Origin: Echinometra lucunter
Lineage: Eukaryota; Echinodermata; Echinoidea; Camarodonta; Echinometridae
Length of the DNA stretch: 64,000 bases
Assembly: GCA_029962745.1 (NCBI GenBank)
Contig: CM057167.1
Span: 23,595,053-23,659,052 of the forward strand
Direction of reading: 5' to 3'
Position 1 is the stretch's first letter. Every line of letters begins with the position of its first letter. Positions 1 through 11,261 of this stretch are shown one piece after another. Under the pieces are notes generated by a model, which had not been told where the DNA came from, ran no database searches, and saw only the letters and a list, made by a program, of their open reading frames with translations. A program made the translations under genes and the position numbers.

Positions 1-704
1 GAACGCGTTCACTCATTTTTAAAGAGAGTAAACATGCCACAAATCACGAAAATATGTTTTTGACCAGCTCCCACCACATGGAAATTTGTGATCAGAAATA
101 AGAATCGTTTGTTGTAACTTGTTTCCCTTTCCTAAAGATCTCGAGGCACTTGTGTGCACTTGCTCCTTTTGCCACTAAATTTTTTTTAGAAATGGGACAG
201 ACTTGTGACTACTGACTTTGTCAGTCATATGACTCATGCCTTGAATATGCCTAATCATTGAAAAATGTCAAGTCTATAATGATGTAACTTGCTTCCTTTT
301 ACCAAAGTAGGGCAATACGATAGAAGTAAAGTTTTCAAGATAATCATCAAAACAGAATTATAACTCGAAGCCTTTCCTTTTTTTAGATATACTGCGAACC
401 GTTAAAAAGATGTCCTCATTCGTTGATTTTGGCGTCTCAGTCAAGAGGAGGGGAAGAAAAATAAGTAGCCCTCTCTTCATGCTCTTTGCCACACTCGGAG
501 GCTACCAACCGGTATGGTACGGCTTACGAACACCCAAAGGGGCAGTCTACAAAATGAAAAAGTTAGAAAACGTAGGCGTTTGTGTTATGCAAGATTCCAA
601 AATAATAATAGATTTCAATAAAAAATAATATAGATAAATAAATAATTGAATAAACAAAACACTGAATGGGCAAGTGTATCTCGTCTGATGCGTTCCTGAA
701 CACA

Positions 705-1120
705 TTTAAAATTCTCCATATCGCAAATACGAGATTCAACAGTAGAGGACAACATTTCCTGCATACCGCGCAGGTCAGCACATGCGCAAATACAAATCCA
801 GTACCGACGATTTGACAAGATTTCTTCCGGCTTCCTTAGAAAATGAACAACCAGGCTAACAAATCCCTCATTAATTTTGATGAAAATATTGTTCAGGTTT
901 CATAAACGCTTTTGATCATTTTATTAAATCTTTGCAGGTAGCATCAGAATTTGTTGCTTGCATTTTCAACGCCCCAAACCTATAATTTTTGATGGGACTT
1001 GTTAAGACTCGACCCATCATGTTTGTATGGAAACCGGAAGTGCCATTGTCTGTGCAGTGTGTGAGAAATATCGCCCTCTACTGTTGAATATCACATTTGC
1101 GATAGGGAGAATTCTGTTGA
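705..1120. repeat. Diverged inverted repeat, MITE-like
   Basis: The left arm at about 709-765 contains ATTCAACAGTAGAGG and TATCGCAAAT. The right arm at about 1060-1115 is its inverted, diverged counterpart. The arms are about 50 bp and separated by about 300 bp. No clear target duplication was found, so this is probably an old foldback element. Confidence 0.5.
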
Positions 1121-1639
1121 ACTCAACAATTAGTTTTGTAATTGACGTTGTGAAATGACGCATGGGATGCTCAGGCTTAAGATCTGTGAAGGCAATTAGA
1201 CCTCGGTAAGTGGCCCTAGTATTAACTCCGTGCAATGTTTATACTGTTTGAATCCATTGTGGGTACCAATACTCTCAGGTGACGCATCAAAGGCCTGAGG
1301 CTCGCACGTGAGGAGTATTTTGTCCGACGTCGGACCGCGTCCGTCCACGTGAACGTGATAATATAAAAGAAATGAATTATACCGAATGAAAAGATCAGAT
1401 ATTTCTTGCGTAGCTGGTACGGAGCGAATGCTTCTACCGCTTTATCAGCATAGTACTTTCTACTAAAGAAATTTCCTGTTTTGCCACCTTCAAAATATCT
1501 CTGAAAACGTGCTTCTTTCCCAAGTAATCAAAGTTTTCGGGGCCTGTGAATTATTCCCCCGTTTGGGATTTTTTTTTTTTAATAGGCATTTGTTTCCATC
1601 GTTAAATTTTTACTATATGATGAATCAGAATGACGCCTC

Positions 1640-1858
1640 AATGACGATTGTGATGATGATGATGATGGCAATGATTATGATGATAATGATGTTGATGATG
1701 AGGGGGATGAGGGTGATGATGGCTATGATGATGGCGATGATGATGGCTATGATGATGATAATATTGATGATAATATTGATGATAATTATGATGGTGATGA
1801 TAATGGTGATGATGGTGGTGATGATGGTGAATATGATAAGATGATGATGATGATGCTT

Positions 1859-1892
<34 letters not shown>

Positions 1893-1903
1893 GGATGAGG
1901 ATG

Positions 1904-1937
<34 letters not shown>

Positions 1938-2010
1938 GGATGATGATGATGATGATGATGATGATGGTGATGCTGTTTATGATGATGAGGATGATGAGGA
2001 TGATGATGAA
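1640..2010. repeat. (GAT)n microsatellite
   Basis: Interrupted GAT/GATGAG repeats run for about 370 bp. They create artificial open frames of Met, Ile, His or Asp runs on both strands. Confidence 0.95.
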
Positions 2011-2103
2011 ATAATGATGTTGGTCCATAGCATTTACATGCCACCATATTTATTTTTAAAATGGATAGGCCACTGCACATGGTAAGAAATCACGAGCTCT
2101 TAC

Positions 2104-4333
2104 CGCATCGCTCGGTCACGTCAACTCCACTTTCGGCATCGTAGAACCTGGCACTGCACTGCCCGCAGAAGTTGGGCTTGCAGACTGCGTCAGGGTACCA
2201 CAGACATTTAGCCCGATTACAAGGGTTCCTAGCACACGAGACAATGGGAACACCAGGAGGGCATTCTCCAGCTGTAAGGTGGTGTGGTGAGAAAGAAGGA
2301 TAAATGATGGTGCCAGTGAAGTTAAAGGCAGGACATGTATAAGCGAGAACGCGTTAATAGGCCCAGCTTGCACGAGACATCACTGCCATTCCGTCAGTAA
2401 AAAAAAAACGCATTGTGTGAACTGGGCCTTACGGTTACGGCCTTCCACGGGGAACTTGGAAGAAAAATTAGAGTGTGCACCAGTAAATGGGCACACAGTT
2501 GGTTTGCTCTGTTCATTGTGCATCACCCCATTGTGCCCTGCAGACCTCACTATACAGGGTGTATCAATAAAAACGTTGCACTTTTGAAACATCTTTCAAA
2601 CTTACATTTCAAAATATTTCAAAGATTTTTTCATGTCGATAGATGCCCAATATTCTCGTCTTTCAAGGGCCACTAACAAAACAAATTTTCATTAACGTTT
2701 GGGCGAACACTGACAGTTTTTATTAAGCGTATGAAAAATGACTTGCGCCAAATTGAAAGAAGAGGCAAAATTTAAAACCAGGTGTTAGAATAAATACTCG
2801 CATTCAAAGGAATTGCTCTTTGCTACAGAGTTGCCTAACTGCCTAACTGGTTGATTGATGGATCGATAGATTGAGCAAGTGACTGATAAATTGATCAATC
2901 AATCGATTGAATGATTAATTAACTGATCCTTTTTGATTGACTGGTTGATTGACTGACTGGCTGAATGAATGGTTGAATGATGCTTTGATCGACTGATTAA
3001 CTGACCGACTGATCTATCGGTTGATGTACTGATGGGCTAAATGTTGCTGATTAATTTTAATTGATTTATTGAATGATCTGGAGATGTATTAATTTGGTAT
3101 AGGCCTATACTTTTCTTGACCGAATGACTGGCATCAGTGGCATGTGGATTGGATGTGTACGTGAATTGTGACTCCTGCGCTTTAACTCACCCATCAGCTC
3201 ATGTATGTAATCACGTATGAAATCATTCAAATTATGATAGAATACTGACATACAAGTCCTAGACTATCATAACACAATCATGAATCTAAGCAAAGAGAAA
3301 TTTGTTTGAATGGGAGTACTTATTCGGACTACTGCAGCATACTGCGACTGGTTTGATTGTCCCTCTTCTTTCAATTTGGCGCAAGCCATTTTTCCCACTC
3401 TGAATAAAATCAGGCAGTGTTCGCCCAAACGTGAACAAAAATTTGTTTTGCTAGTGGCAATGGATAGGTGAGAATACTGGGCATCTATCGGCATGAAAAA
3501 AATCTCCGAAATATTTTGAAATGTAATTTTGACAAGTATTTCAAAAGTGTAACGTTTTATTGATACGCTCTGTATAGTCTCTGACGATAATTATGTGCAA
3601 TGTGCGCCTTATGTGCAATGGGCCTGACCATGCTGACTGTAGATATAAAATTGGCTTATCTAAGAAAGGTACTCAAACCGATAGATCATTGATAATTCGG
3701 AAAGACTTCATGTTAAATGGGTAGGCAACCCTTACGCCCCGTACCTTTTCTACATACTAAAGCTGGTCTCTACATTCAAACTGTTCTATCGACGAGTTGT
3801 ATCCGACTGGTAGTGACAGAGGAATTTTCAAAACAGCCAAGCTGCAGATCAGTGATCTGCACCCTTTTTGCTCATTTACATGACATGTAAATGAGCAAAA
3901 AGGGTGCATTTTATTTCCAGTGCTCAACATAGCACTCTCTTCCTGCAATCAGTCAGCTGTATATAGGTCATCTTCAAAGTTTTTTTTACTTATATTAACG
4001 TAATGCTCATTAGATTTTCTCCAAGTTTTACAAGATATAAATAGCTTGTTCAAGTAAGAATTTTATGAATATTTATAAATAAGTTGCTTAGAATAAGCGA
4101 TAAAATAGTAAAACAAAATACTTTCCTTTAATACAGGATTTCAAGGGGTTAAAGACGTATAAAAAGTATATGAGCCGCCATCAAGACGGGTATGAATATA
4201 ATAGAAGTGTTGGATTTTCATCTTTTACATTATCATGCAAGAAGGAGAAAGTAAAGTGACATAGGCCAAACTTACCCCGAGCTTGGTGGATTGCCAGCAA
4301 GCAAGCAAAGGACACAACAATCAAGATTCGCAT
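2104..4333 (-). CDS. Secreted cysteine-rich protein, first two exons (partial gene)
   Basis: Exon 1 (4333-4276) encodes a 19-codon signal peptide, MRILIVVSFACLLAIHQAR, and ends in phase 1 at a GTAAGT donor. Exon 2 (2271-2104) follows a CTTACAG acceptor in the matching phase and ends in phase 1 at a GTAAGA donor. It encodes 55 residues with eight cysteines spaced C-x8-C-x4-C-x4-C-x7-C-x4-C-x2-C-x16-C, including the motifs CPPGVPIVSC and CKPNFCGQC. The split codon makes Ala-Gly-Glu-Cys just after the expected signal cleavage, so the mature protein would begin with the cysteine-rich module. That spacing suggests a disulfide-bonded extracellular domain like those repeated in invertebrate matrix or mucus proteins; this comparison is from memory. 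The matched phase across 2 kb is the main support. Later exons are not visible in 1-2103. The intron holds a mariner-like element and a perfect palindrome. Confidence 0.72.
2555..3572. mobile_element. Tc1/mariner-like non-autonomous element with long inverted repeats
   Basis: The 1018-bp element starts CAGGGTGTATCAATAAAA and ends with the inverse of CAGAGCGTATCAATAAAA. A TA dinucleotide lies immediately outside each end (2553-2554 and 3573-3574), as expected for Tc1/mariner. The inverted similarity extends inward for roughly 230 bp on each side (to about 2790 and from about 3340). The centre (about 2840-3060) is a degenerate array of TGAT/TGAC tetranucleotides. There is no transposase frame, so it would depend on an enzyme elsewhere. 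It lies in the intron of the cysteine-rich gene. Confidence 0.8.
2840..3060. repeat. Degenerate TTGA/TGAC tetranucleotide array
   Basis: Irregular TTGATTGA, CTGACTGA and similar tetramers fill the middle of the mariner-like element. Confidence 0.75.
3858..3908. repeat. Perfect palindrome, 25-bp arms, 1-nt centre
   Basis: The arms at 3858-3882 and 3884-3908 are exact inverse copies around a single A at 3883. The left arm begins TGCACCCTTTTTGC. It could extrude as a cruciform. The one-base loop argues against a microRNA precursor. It may be the tip of a transposon or a recent templated inversion. Confidence 0.95.
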
Positions 4334-5095
4334 GTTGTTAGAAGCAGTTTTTACCTCACTCGTGTTTATTTGGAAGCCGAAGAAGGTTATGAGCAAGTGG
4401 AAGGAATATTACTTCTCAAAGATAGCCACTGCAGGGTTTAAACGCTTCAGGAGTTTGGAAAACTAATGATTTGTACAGCTATTATCCGCGCTTGAATACG
4501 CGAGGCCTTCAACTCTAGTTGCAATCGGGCCTGGGGCACTTGGAAGTTCATATTTCGAAAGAAAGGGGAGGGGAGGAGAGCATTTGTGATGATTTGCCAG
4601 AAATAGCAAACATGAGTCTATATTTTTTCATATCAACTGTTTTCAAATTCTTTTGTTTTCTCCTTTTTTATGTAAGTCATTTTATCTCTTTGGGGGGGGG
4701 GGGGAATTTGCAAGGGTTGCGTTCTAAGAAATGTGTGAATGCAATTCGTGAATTGTCGACATGCATGGCTCCGTTCTGAATGTCTGAAATGGGTTATTCT
4801 CTCTCCACCCCACCCCTCTCTTAACCCACTGCCTACTGTAACCGGGAGGCCTATGCTTCAAACCGATGGGAATTTGAGAATTCAGGAGTCAACGGTGTAT
4901 CAGCTACGTCCTTACTTGGGAATCTTCACATGATGTGTGCGGAATTTGCTGGTACTTTGCCTCGGTTATGATGAGCGTCATTAAAAATTTGAATCATTAT
5001 CCCTCTCATATCATAAGTACTATACCAGAGAGCAATTTTAAACTATAGGTTTCATCGTGAACTTTCACAGACAAAGTGCTTGATTTACACGTTTT

Positions 5096-6000
5096 GTTGT
5101 AAACTGGTACTATCTAATCCCACAATAAACAGAAGGTAATTGTGAGGTCCGCCTCCTTCAGAATTCAGAAGATAGTAATAAATCTTCTCTAGACGACATA
5201 AATTAAAATTTGAAAAAGAAAAATGTTAAAACAGTCCAACTAAAGCGGAATATTGTTGTAAACTGGTACTAAATATTTCCATTTAATAAGAATAAATGGA
5301 AGATAATTGTGAGGCCACCTCCTCTAGAAATTCAGAAGACCTCAATAAACCTTATCTAGACGACATAATTTTTTTTTTAAATATATAAAATGGTTAAAAC
5401 AGTCCAACTAGAGTGGAACATTGTTGTAAACTGGTACTGTCCATTTCCATTTAATTAGAATAAGTAGAAGATAACTGTAAGATCTTCCTAATCTGGAAAG
5501 ACATAGAAGGTATTAATTAGCCTCCTCTAGACCTCGTGCAATAACAATTGCAAAAGGAATGGTGAAAACGGTCCAACTTAAGTGGAACGTTGTTGTAAAC
5601 TGGTACTATCAATTTACATTTAACTAGAATAAGTGGAAGATAATTGTGAGATCCGCCTCTTCTAGATGAGGATATTGTTGCTACGAGCCTTCTCCAGACG
5701 ACATAAGATTATATTTTATTTAAAAATGGTGAAAACGACTCAACTAAAGAGGAACGTTGTTGTAAGCTGATAATATCTATTTCCATTAACTAAAATAAAT
5801 GGAAGGTAATTGAGAGATCCGCCTCCTCTAGAATTACAATAGATATTTTCTAGACGACAGAAAATAATGATTTTTTAAAATGGTGAAACGATACAACTAA
5901 TGTAAAACGTTGTAAACTGCTTTAATCTATATTCATTTATCTACAATGAGTGGAAGGTGATTGTGAGATTTGCCCCCTCCAGAAATATAGAAGACAGTGG
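5096..6000. repeat. Six-unit tandem repeat, period about 150-170 bp
   Basis: Units begin with GTTGTAAACTGGTACT or a variant at 5096, 5255, 5423, 5592, 5759 and 5909. Each unit also contains GATAATTGTGAGATCCGCC-like, TCTAGACGACATA-like and GTCCAACTAAAG-like blocks in the same order. The last unit is diverged and incomplete. Unit divergence is substantial, so the array is old. Confidence 0.9.
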
Positions 6001-6254
6001 GTGAGAAGAAAGAGGGTGGTTACAATAATAAATTTAGAATATGCTTGATTCAGAGAAATTCGTCTATTGGATAAAGAGGATTGAATTTGATGAACTAAAG
6101 GCGAACGATTAATGAACAACAATATTTTCGTTATCATAAATCCTTATTACTTGCTGTCTTCCATTTTTTTTTAACACGTGCACACGTTGGTATCAATAAT
6201 GCCTGTAGCATTTTCATTTATTTGATGTACGATAAAAGAGCAATGTAGATAAAA

Positions 6255-6350
6255 TGCCTTGCTCAAGGGCATAAGTGCCGTACCGCGGGGATCGAACCCC
6301 CGACTTTCGCGTCTCCAGTCAAGCGCCTTCGACCACTCAACCACGGCACC
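6255..6350 (-). repeat. tRNA-derived SINE head
   Basis: The reverse strand reads GGTGCCGTGGTTGAGTGGTC near the start (A box) and GGGGGTTCGATCCCC near the end (T arm / B box), with GTGCCG/CGGCAC able to pair as an acceptor stem. The anticodon arm is poor, so this looks like a tRNA-derived repeat rather than a working tRNA. A CA microsatellite follows at about 6370-6425. Confidence 0.6.
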
Positions 6351-6627
6351 TCCATACCCCCCAACACACACCCTCACACACACACGCACACACACACACG
6401 CACGCACTCACGTGCGCGCACACACCCCCTGTTTTAACCTTTTTAACCTCTCATTCTTTAGGCATTGGCGTATTCTAGGAAAGGAATCCGTTACAGTGTG
6501 TATTATACTCTCCGAAAACAAATGCTTCCTTGCTATTTATAGATAAAATACTTCGCAATTTCTCTGGAATTTTAGCATTTTCTGACAGGTAGCAACATTA
6601 TCGACTTAACGATTTTGGTATACCACA

Positions 6628-6736
6628 CACTAAGAAAAAAAGTTCAATTTTGCCCCCTTCAAATGCAACACTGGGAGCTCCTCTATGGGTACAATTTTGC
6701 ACCCTAAGAAGCATTTTGGGTCGATCCTTAGTGTAA
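6628..6736. mobile_element. Short foldback element, copy 1
   Basis: It runs from ACTAAGAAAAAAAGTTCAAT to TCGATCCTTAGTGTAAG, with complementary CACTAAG/CTTAGTG ends. It is related in inverse orientation to 7047-7293. Confidence 0.6.
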
Positions 6737-6844
6737 GCAGGCACGGAATGGTAGGCACTTGATCGAAGAATATCTATCATACTTTACCTATTTCGTCAAC
6801 GGAATAAACGCCATTGTCATCAATTTCATAACGACAAAAAAAAT

Positions 6845-6965
6845 AAAAATACCAGCGTCATGGGGATTCGAACCCTTGACTAGCATGACTAGTAATGTAT
6901 CGAGCTCTGGCAATGGCTTTAAATATTGCGCCACGAGCAGTTCACGAAGTTGACGAAGTTGACGG
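6845..6965 (-). repeat. tRNA-like SINE relic
   Basis: The reverse strand has GTGGCGCAATATTTAAAGCC (A-box-like) and, further on, GGGTTCGAATCCCC (B box). It lies between the two copies of the foldback element. Confidence 0.5.
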
Positions 6966-7046
6966 TGCACTTTATTCATTTCATACCCGGATTCATTTCT
7001 AGTCTTAACTTCTCAGAGGTGATTATTTTGTAAATTTCGTGCGCGC

Positions 7047-7293
7047 TTACACTAAGGATAGACCGCATTTTGCACCTTTAAAGGTGCAGAGTTGTACCCT
7101 TTAGGGAAGGTGCAAATTTCCACCCTTAAAGGTGCCAAGTTGCAGCTTTAAGGGTGCAGACGGGCATTTTCGGTGCAACAAGTACAAAAGGGTGCATCTT
7201 TACACCTATTTCATCTAGGGTGCAAGTTTGCACTCAAAAAGGTGCTGCCAGTTTTGCATTTAGGGTGCAAAATTGAACTTTTTTTCTTAACGT
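7047..7293. mobile_element. Foldback element, copy 2, with internal GGTGCA repeats
   Basis: It begins CTTACACTAAGGATAGACC and ends GAACTTTTTTTCTTAACGTG, the inverse of the 6628 copy. The interior has expanded into many AGGGTGCA / TTTGCACC half-palindromes, which makes it more than twice the length of copy 1. Confidence 0.65.
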
Positions 7294-7815
7294 GCAAAAT
7301 GAAGTAATTTCACCTCTTTAAAATTATTCATAGGTATGTTCAAGGGTTCGTTTCTCTTTAATCCAGGGAACCTTGATATTATCATGATGATGTTTGGTTT
7401 TCCTACTGCATCATGGCACTCAGAAAGGACATACTCAATACCTTGACTGCACGGTAGACAAATGTCAATCCCTGAAGCGTGCAAGCAGTGCATGCTCAAT
7501 GAAATGAAACTTATGATGGAGGAACATCGTTACGAAGTGAAGTCAAATGTAAAAAGTTCATTGACCCCTTGTTATTTAAAGGGATGTTTGGGAAAACATT
7601 TGAAGAAAGGACAGAACAAGAGGAAAACGACAGGGGAATGAGGGAGGAAAAGGAGATAAGATGAGACCAGTATTGAGGGGCATTTATCCTACCAAGTGTG
7701 AATGTTTTACTTACCCCTTTTATTTCGAAGGGGGTAGTATGGTGAATAGAAATAGAAATAGAGAAGAGAAAGAACGAAATGAAGTAGAAGATGACGAAAA
7801 AGGAGAATAAGACGG

Positions 7816-7850
<35 letters not shown>

Positions 7851-8469
7851 TTGATAAGAAGGAAAAGAAGAACTGAGTCTTGGTATTTTGATGATTTGGG
7901 GAATACCATCATAAAGTCCTTGCTATCAAGGTATATATAGTGACATCATTTACTTTTGTGCTGTAAAACTTCATGTAATGGTATAAAGTTCATTGTCATC
8001 TGTTATTCAAAAAGGATACCTGAGTGAGCATTGAGAGAACAAGAGAGAACAGGAGAGAGAGAACGCGAGGGTATGTGCGTGCGCGCGCGCGTGTGGGTGT
8101 GAGAGAAAGAAAGAAAGAGAAAGAGGAGTTCACAGAGGAAAGTTGGGGTAGGAAGGATATTGGAGGTTTAAGCATGGTAAAATCTTTATCGTTAACATGA
8201 TAAGGTTGGTGGTAGTTCATTCATCATTATTCATGAGAATTTGATGAAAGACCGAGAAAGAACGGAAAGAAAGGGAAGAGAGAAGGATGGAGAAGACTGA
8301 TGGACAGAAAACTAGAAATGAAGAGAGACGTAAACAAAAAGGGGAAAAGGGGAAGGTTAAAAATCGAAAAAGGAAGCTCGGGGCAGAAAGAAACGAACGA
8401 ATGGCAGTCATGAAAAGTGAAAAGAGCGCGAGAGCGGGGCACTATTATTTCGTATTTCTTTATTTCGTC

Positions 8470-10816
8470 ATTTCAAAAAAAACAGTAAAACAAAACAAAT
8501 TATTAAAATCAAATCTGAGACTAACAATTTCACTGAAGAACCGCAAGCAATAGCTGATACATTTAACTCGTACTTTTCCCAAATTGGACAAAAGCTAGCA
8601 GAAAATATTCCGCCAACTGAAATTAAATTCGATAGTTATCTTGGAAATCCAAATCCATCTTCGTTATTTTTTGTCCCAACCAATCGCGAGGAAGTTATTG
8701 GGATAGTGAATAAGTTAGAAGGGAAAAAAAGTTCAGGACACGATGAAATCAACAATTATCTCCTCAAATCCATTATATTGTCAATTGCGACTCCTCTAAC
8801 CCATATTTTCAATTTATCACTAACTACTGGTATAGTACCAAATAACTTTAAAATAGCAAAAGTAACCCCAATATTAAAAAATGGCGACACCACAGAAACA
8901 AAAAATTATAGACCAATATCACTATTACCATCTTTATCTAAAGTTTTGGAAAAAATTGTATTTACAAGAGTGACAGACTTCTTAAACAAACATGATATTT
9001 TTTGTGAAACACAGTTTGGCTTTCGAGCAAATCATAATACAACTGAAGCAATATTAAAATGCATTGATACATTATCACATGCCATTGATCAACATTTACA
9101 CTCTATTGCAATATTCCTGGACTTTTCCAAGGCTTTTGATACAATTAACCATGATATCCTATTAGTAAAATTGTCGCATTATGGTGTTAGAGGGAAAGCC
9201 TTGGAATGGTTCAGGAATTACTTATCAAATAGAAAACAATTCGTACAAATACATAATCATAATTCAGCTTTACGACCCATAAGTTGCGGAGTTCCACAAG
9301 GAAGCCTACTAGGCCCGTTGTTATTTATCATATACATAACGACTTTTATAAATCTTCTGATGTTCTATCTTTCATTTTATTTGCAGACGATTCCAACTTA
9401 TTTTACTCTCATGCTAACCCAGTTACGCTTCTTTCTACAATAAATCTTGAGCTAAAACGGGTAGTACAGTGGGTTAAGGCCAACAAATTATCTCTGAACA
9501 TCCTTAAGACAAATTTTATGTTATTTAGTAATACCTTGCAAAATCTACCTGGAGATATCCTTTTGGACGATACGCCTCTCATCAGAGTCACTTCAACTAA
9601 ATTTTTAGGGATTATGATTGACGATAAATTGAAATGGAACATTCACATCCTTAATATATCCAAAACTATATCACGAAATATTGGTATAATAAATAAACTT
9701 CGACACTTTTTCCCAAAATCAACACTTTTTACACTTTACTTTACACTAATACTTCCGTATTTTAATTATGGAATACTGGCATGGGGTAATGCCTACAAAA
9801 ATCTCACCGACAAGATATTTATTCTACAAAAGAAGGTTATAAGGATTATTAATAATGCTCCTATTCGTTCTCATACCGATGATTTGTTCTACAAGTCGAA
9901 TATCCTAAAATTTCCAGATTTGTTTCTTTTTCATACAGGGCAATTCATGTACAAACTGAACATAAATGTTCTACCAAACATATTGACTAAAATGTTTACA
10001 AAAAACAACACCATTCACAGTTACCCAACCCGACAATCCCTCCGTTTTCATCTTCCCCGTACCCGCACTCTCTTTGCACAAAAAACAATTACTTTTTACG
10101 GTCCTAAATACTGGAACACTCTCAGCAATGACATTATAAATGCCGCTAGTTTGAATTGTTTTAAAACCAAGCTAAAAAAACAAATTCTCGATTCATATAG
10201 AGCGACCCCCAATTGAGCGATCGGTACCCAACTTTGTCTTACTCCCTTCCCTCCTCTCTCTCTCTTTTTCTCTCTCTCCTCCTTCTCCCTTTCCTCTCTT
10301 TCTCTTTCACCCACACCTAAGCACCACCCTATCCTCTTGATCACTTTTCTTTTTTTCACTCTAATTCCATTAACTCCATATTCCATCAACCATCACATCA
10401 ACTTTATCTATTTTTCTTGTATGATTATTATACTTCTACCTACTGATTTATCTTTTATACAATTCTTTGAGGGGTCCACATTTAACAAGCCCTGCTTTTC
10501 AGTGGATCCCTCCATTTCCTCAACTTTTATTTTATCAAAAGATAAGTAGAAACAGCCTTGCAGATGTTTAATCGAGATTGTTCTATATTTTGTTTTACCC
10601 TCATTGTATATATCATAATTGTACGATTATTATTTGCCTACCGAAAACATTTTCTATTTCTTTGTATTGTCTTATTGCTTACATAGTATTATTGCTTACA
10701 TATTCCCTGTATTGATTTGTATGGTTATCATTTCATATTTTTGTAATATGTTGAGTTGAAATGAAATAAAGGAAACTTGAACTTGAAACTTGAACTTGAA
10801 ACTTGAAACTTGAAAT
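8470..10816 (+). mobile_element. Non-LTR retrotransposon (CR1/L2/jockey-like), 5'-truncated
   Basis: Coding similarity starts abruptly near 8480 in the region before the reverse transcriptase fingers, so the 5' part with the endonuclease is missing. This is typical of target-primed insertion. The reverse transcriptase ends at 10216. A 3' untranslated region of about 560 bp follows and finishes in a short tandem ACTTGAA tail (about 10777-10816), a hallmark of CR1/L2-like LINE ends. The orientation is plus. The clade cannot be fixed without a tree. Confidence 0.88.
8481..10216 (+). pseudogene. Reverse transcriptase of the non-LTR element, frameshifted
   Basis: The upstream part is open from about 8481 and contains FNSYFSQIGQKLA-like sequence that precedes the RT in LINEs. 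Motifs follow in order: GHDEI, KNYRPISLLP, QFGFR, the first catalytic aspartate in LDFSKAFDTINH (about 9115-9150) and SCGVPQGSLLGPLLF. The frame is then lost at about 9340. The rest continues one frame over, with the catalytic FADD at 9380-9391 and a C-terminal region ending at the TGA at 10214-10216. One missing base explains the shift. The codons before 8706 are clearly part of the same frame, so the true 5' end is the truncation point. The element is not autonomous. Confidence 0.9.
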
Positions 10817-11261
10817 AATGAACTCTCTGAAAAAGAGAACCGAGCAGCAATGCTGCATATTAGCAGCATTCAACGAAATGCACTTGTTCTTTTGCATAGA
10901 AACACAGTGTTGAAAAACACCCGCAGTTTATAGCGTCCATTAAAAATGATTTCACTAACATTACGTATGCAAGGGTGTGAAAAATTGCGGTTACTTGTCT
11001 TCTTTAGGTGATGTTCTAAAAGAGAAATTTAAAGAAAAAAATTCTAAAGCGTTTCTTATTGCCTTGACATTTTGATACAGATTTCTTTTTTTAAAGATGA
11101 CTCGATGAAAAAGCGGAACATTCCGTATCGCGTGATCTATTTGCATGTTTGTCAATGCTTGTGCACAGACAACCGATTGGTTTGCAATATAAAGAAAATC
11201 AAGGTAGTTGTTAGGTTTCAGACGTGCTCTGCTTATTTCCATGGCGAAAAAGATAAAACTG

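Larger units (their letters stand above)
1..2103. other. Downstream intron or flank, no confident exon
   Basis: If the cysteine-rich gene continues, this is its next intron. I found no further cysteine-rich exon. The stretch contains a diverged inverted repeat (about 705-1120) and a 400-bp GAT-type microsatellite. The open frame at 410-628 (72 codons, plus strand) has no recognisable motif. Confidence 0.5.
4334..8469. other. Gene-poor stretch filled with repeats
   Basis: No coding exon was recognised. It holds a tandem array (5096-6000), two tRNA-like SINE relics, a pair of related foldback elements (6628-6736 and 7047-7293), a GAT microsatellite (7815-7860) and GA-rich sequence (8030-8130 and 8230-8300). 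A poly-G run lies near 4693-4704. The first ~150 bp should include the promoter of the cysteine-rich gene, but no clear TATA box is visible. Confidence 0.6.

Noticed and set aside
410..628. 72-codon frame on the plus strand
   Set aside because: No recognisable motif, promoter or splice context; consistent with chance.
2116..2373. 85-codon frame with LENALLVFPLSRVLG
   Set aside because: It is the wrong frame of the cysteine-rich exon; the frame that matches the signal-peptide exon phase has eight cysteines.
3858..3908. microRNA precursor
   Set aside because: The loop is a single base and the stem is perfect, unlike animal precursors.
6255..6350. Functional tRNA gene
   Set aside because: The A and B boxes and acceptor stem are fair, but the anticodon arm does not fold properly; it fits a tRNA-derived SINE.
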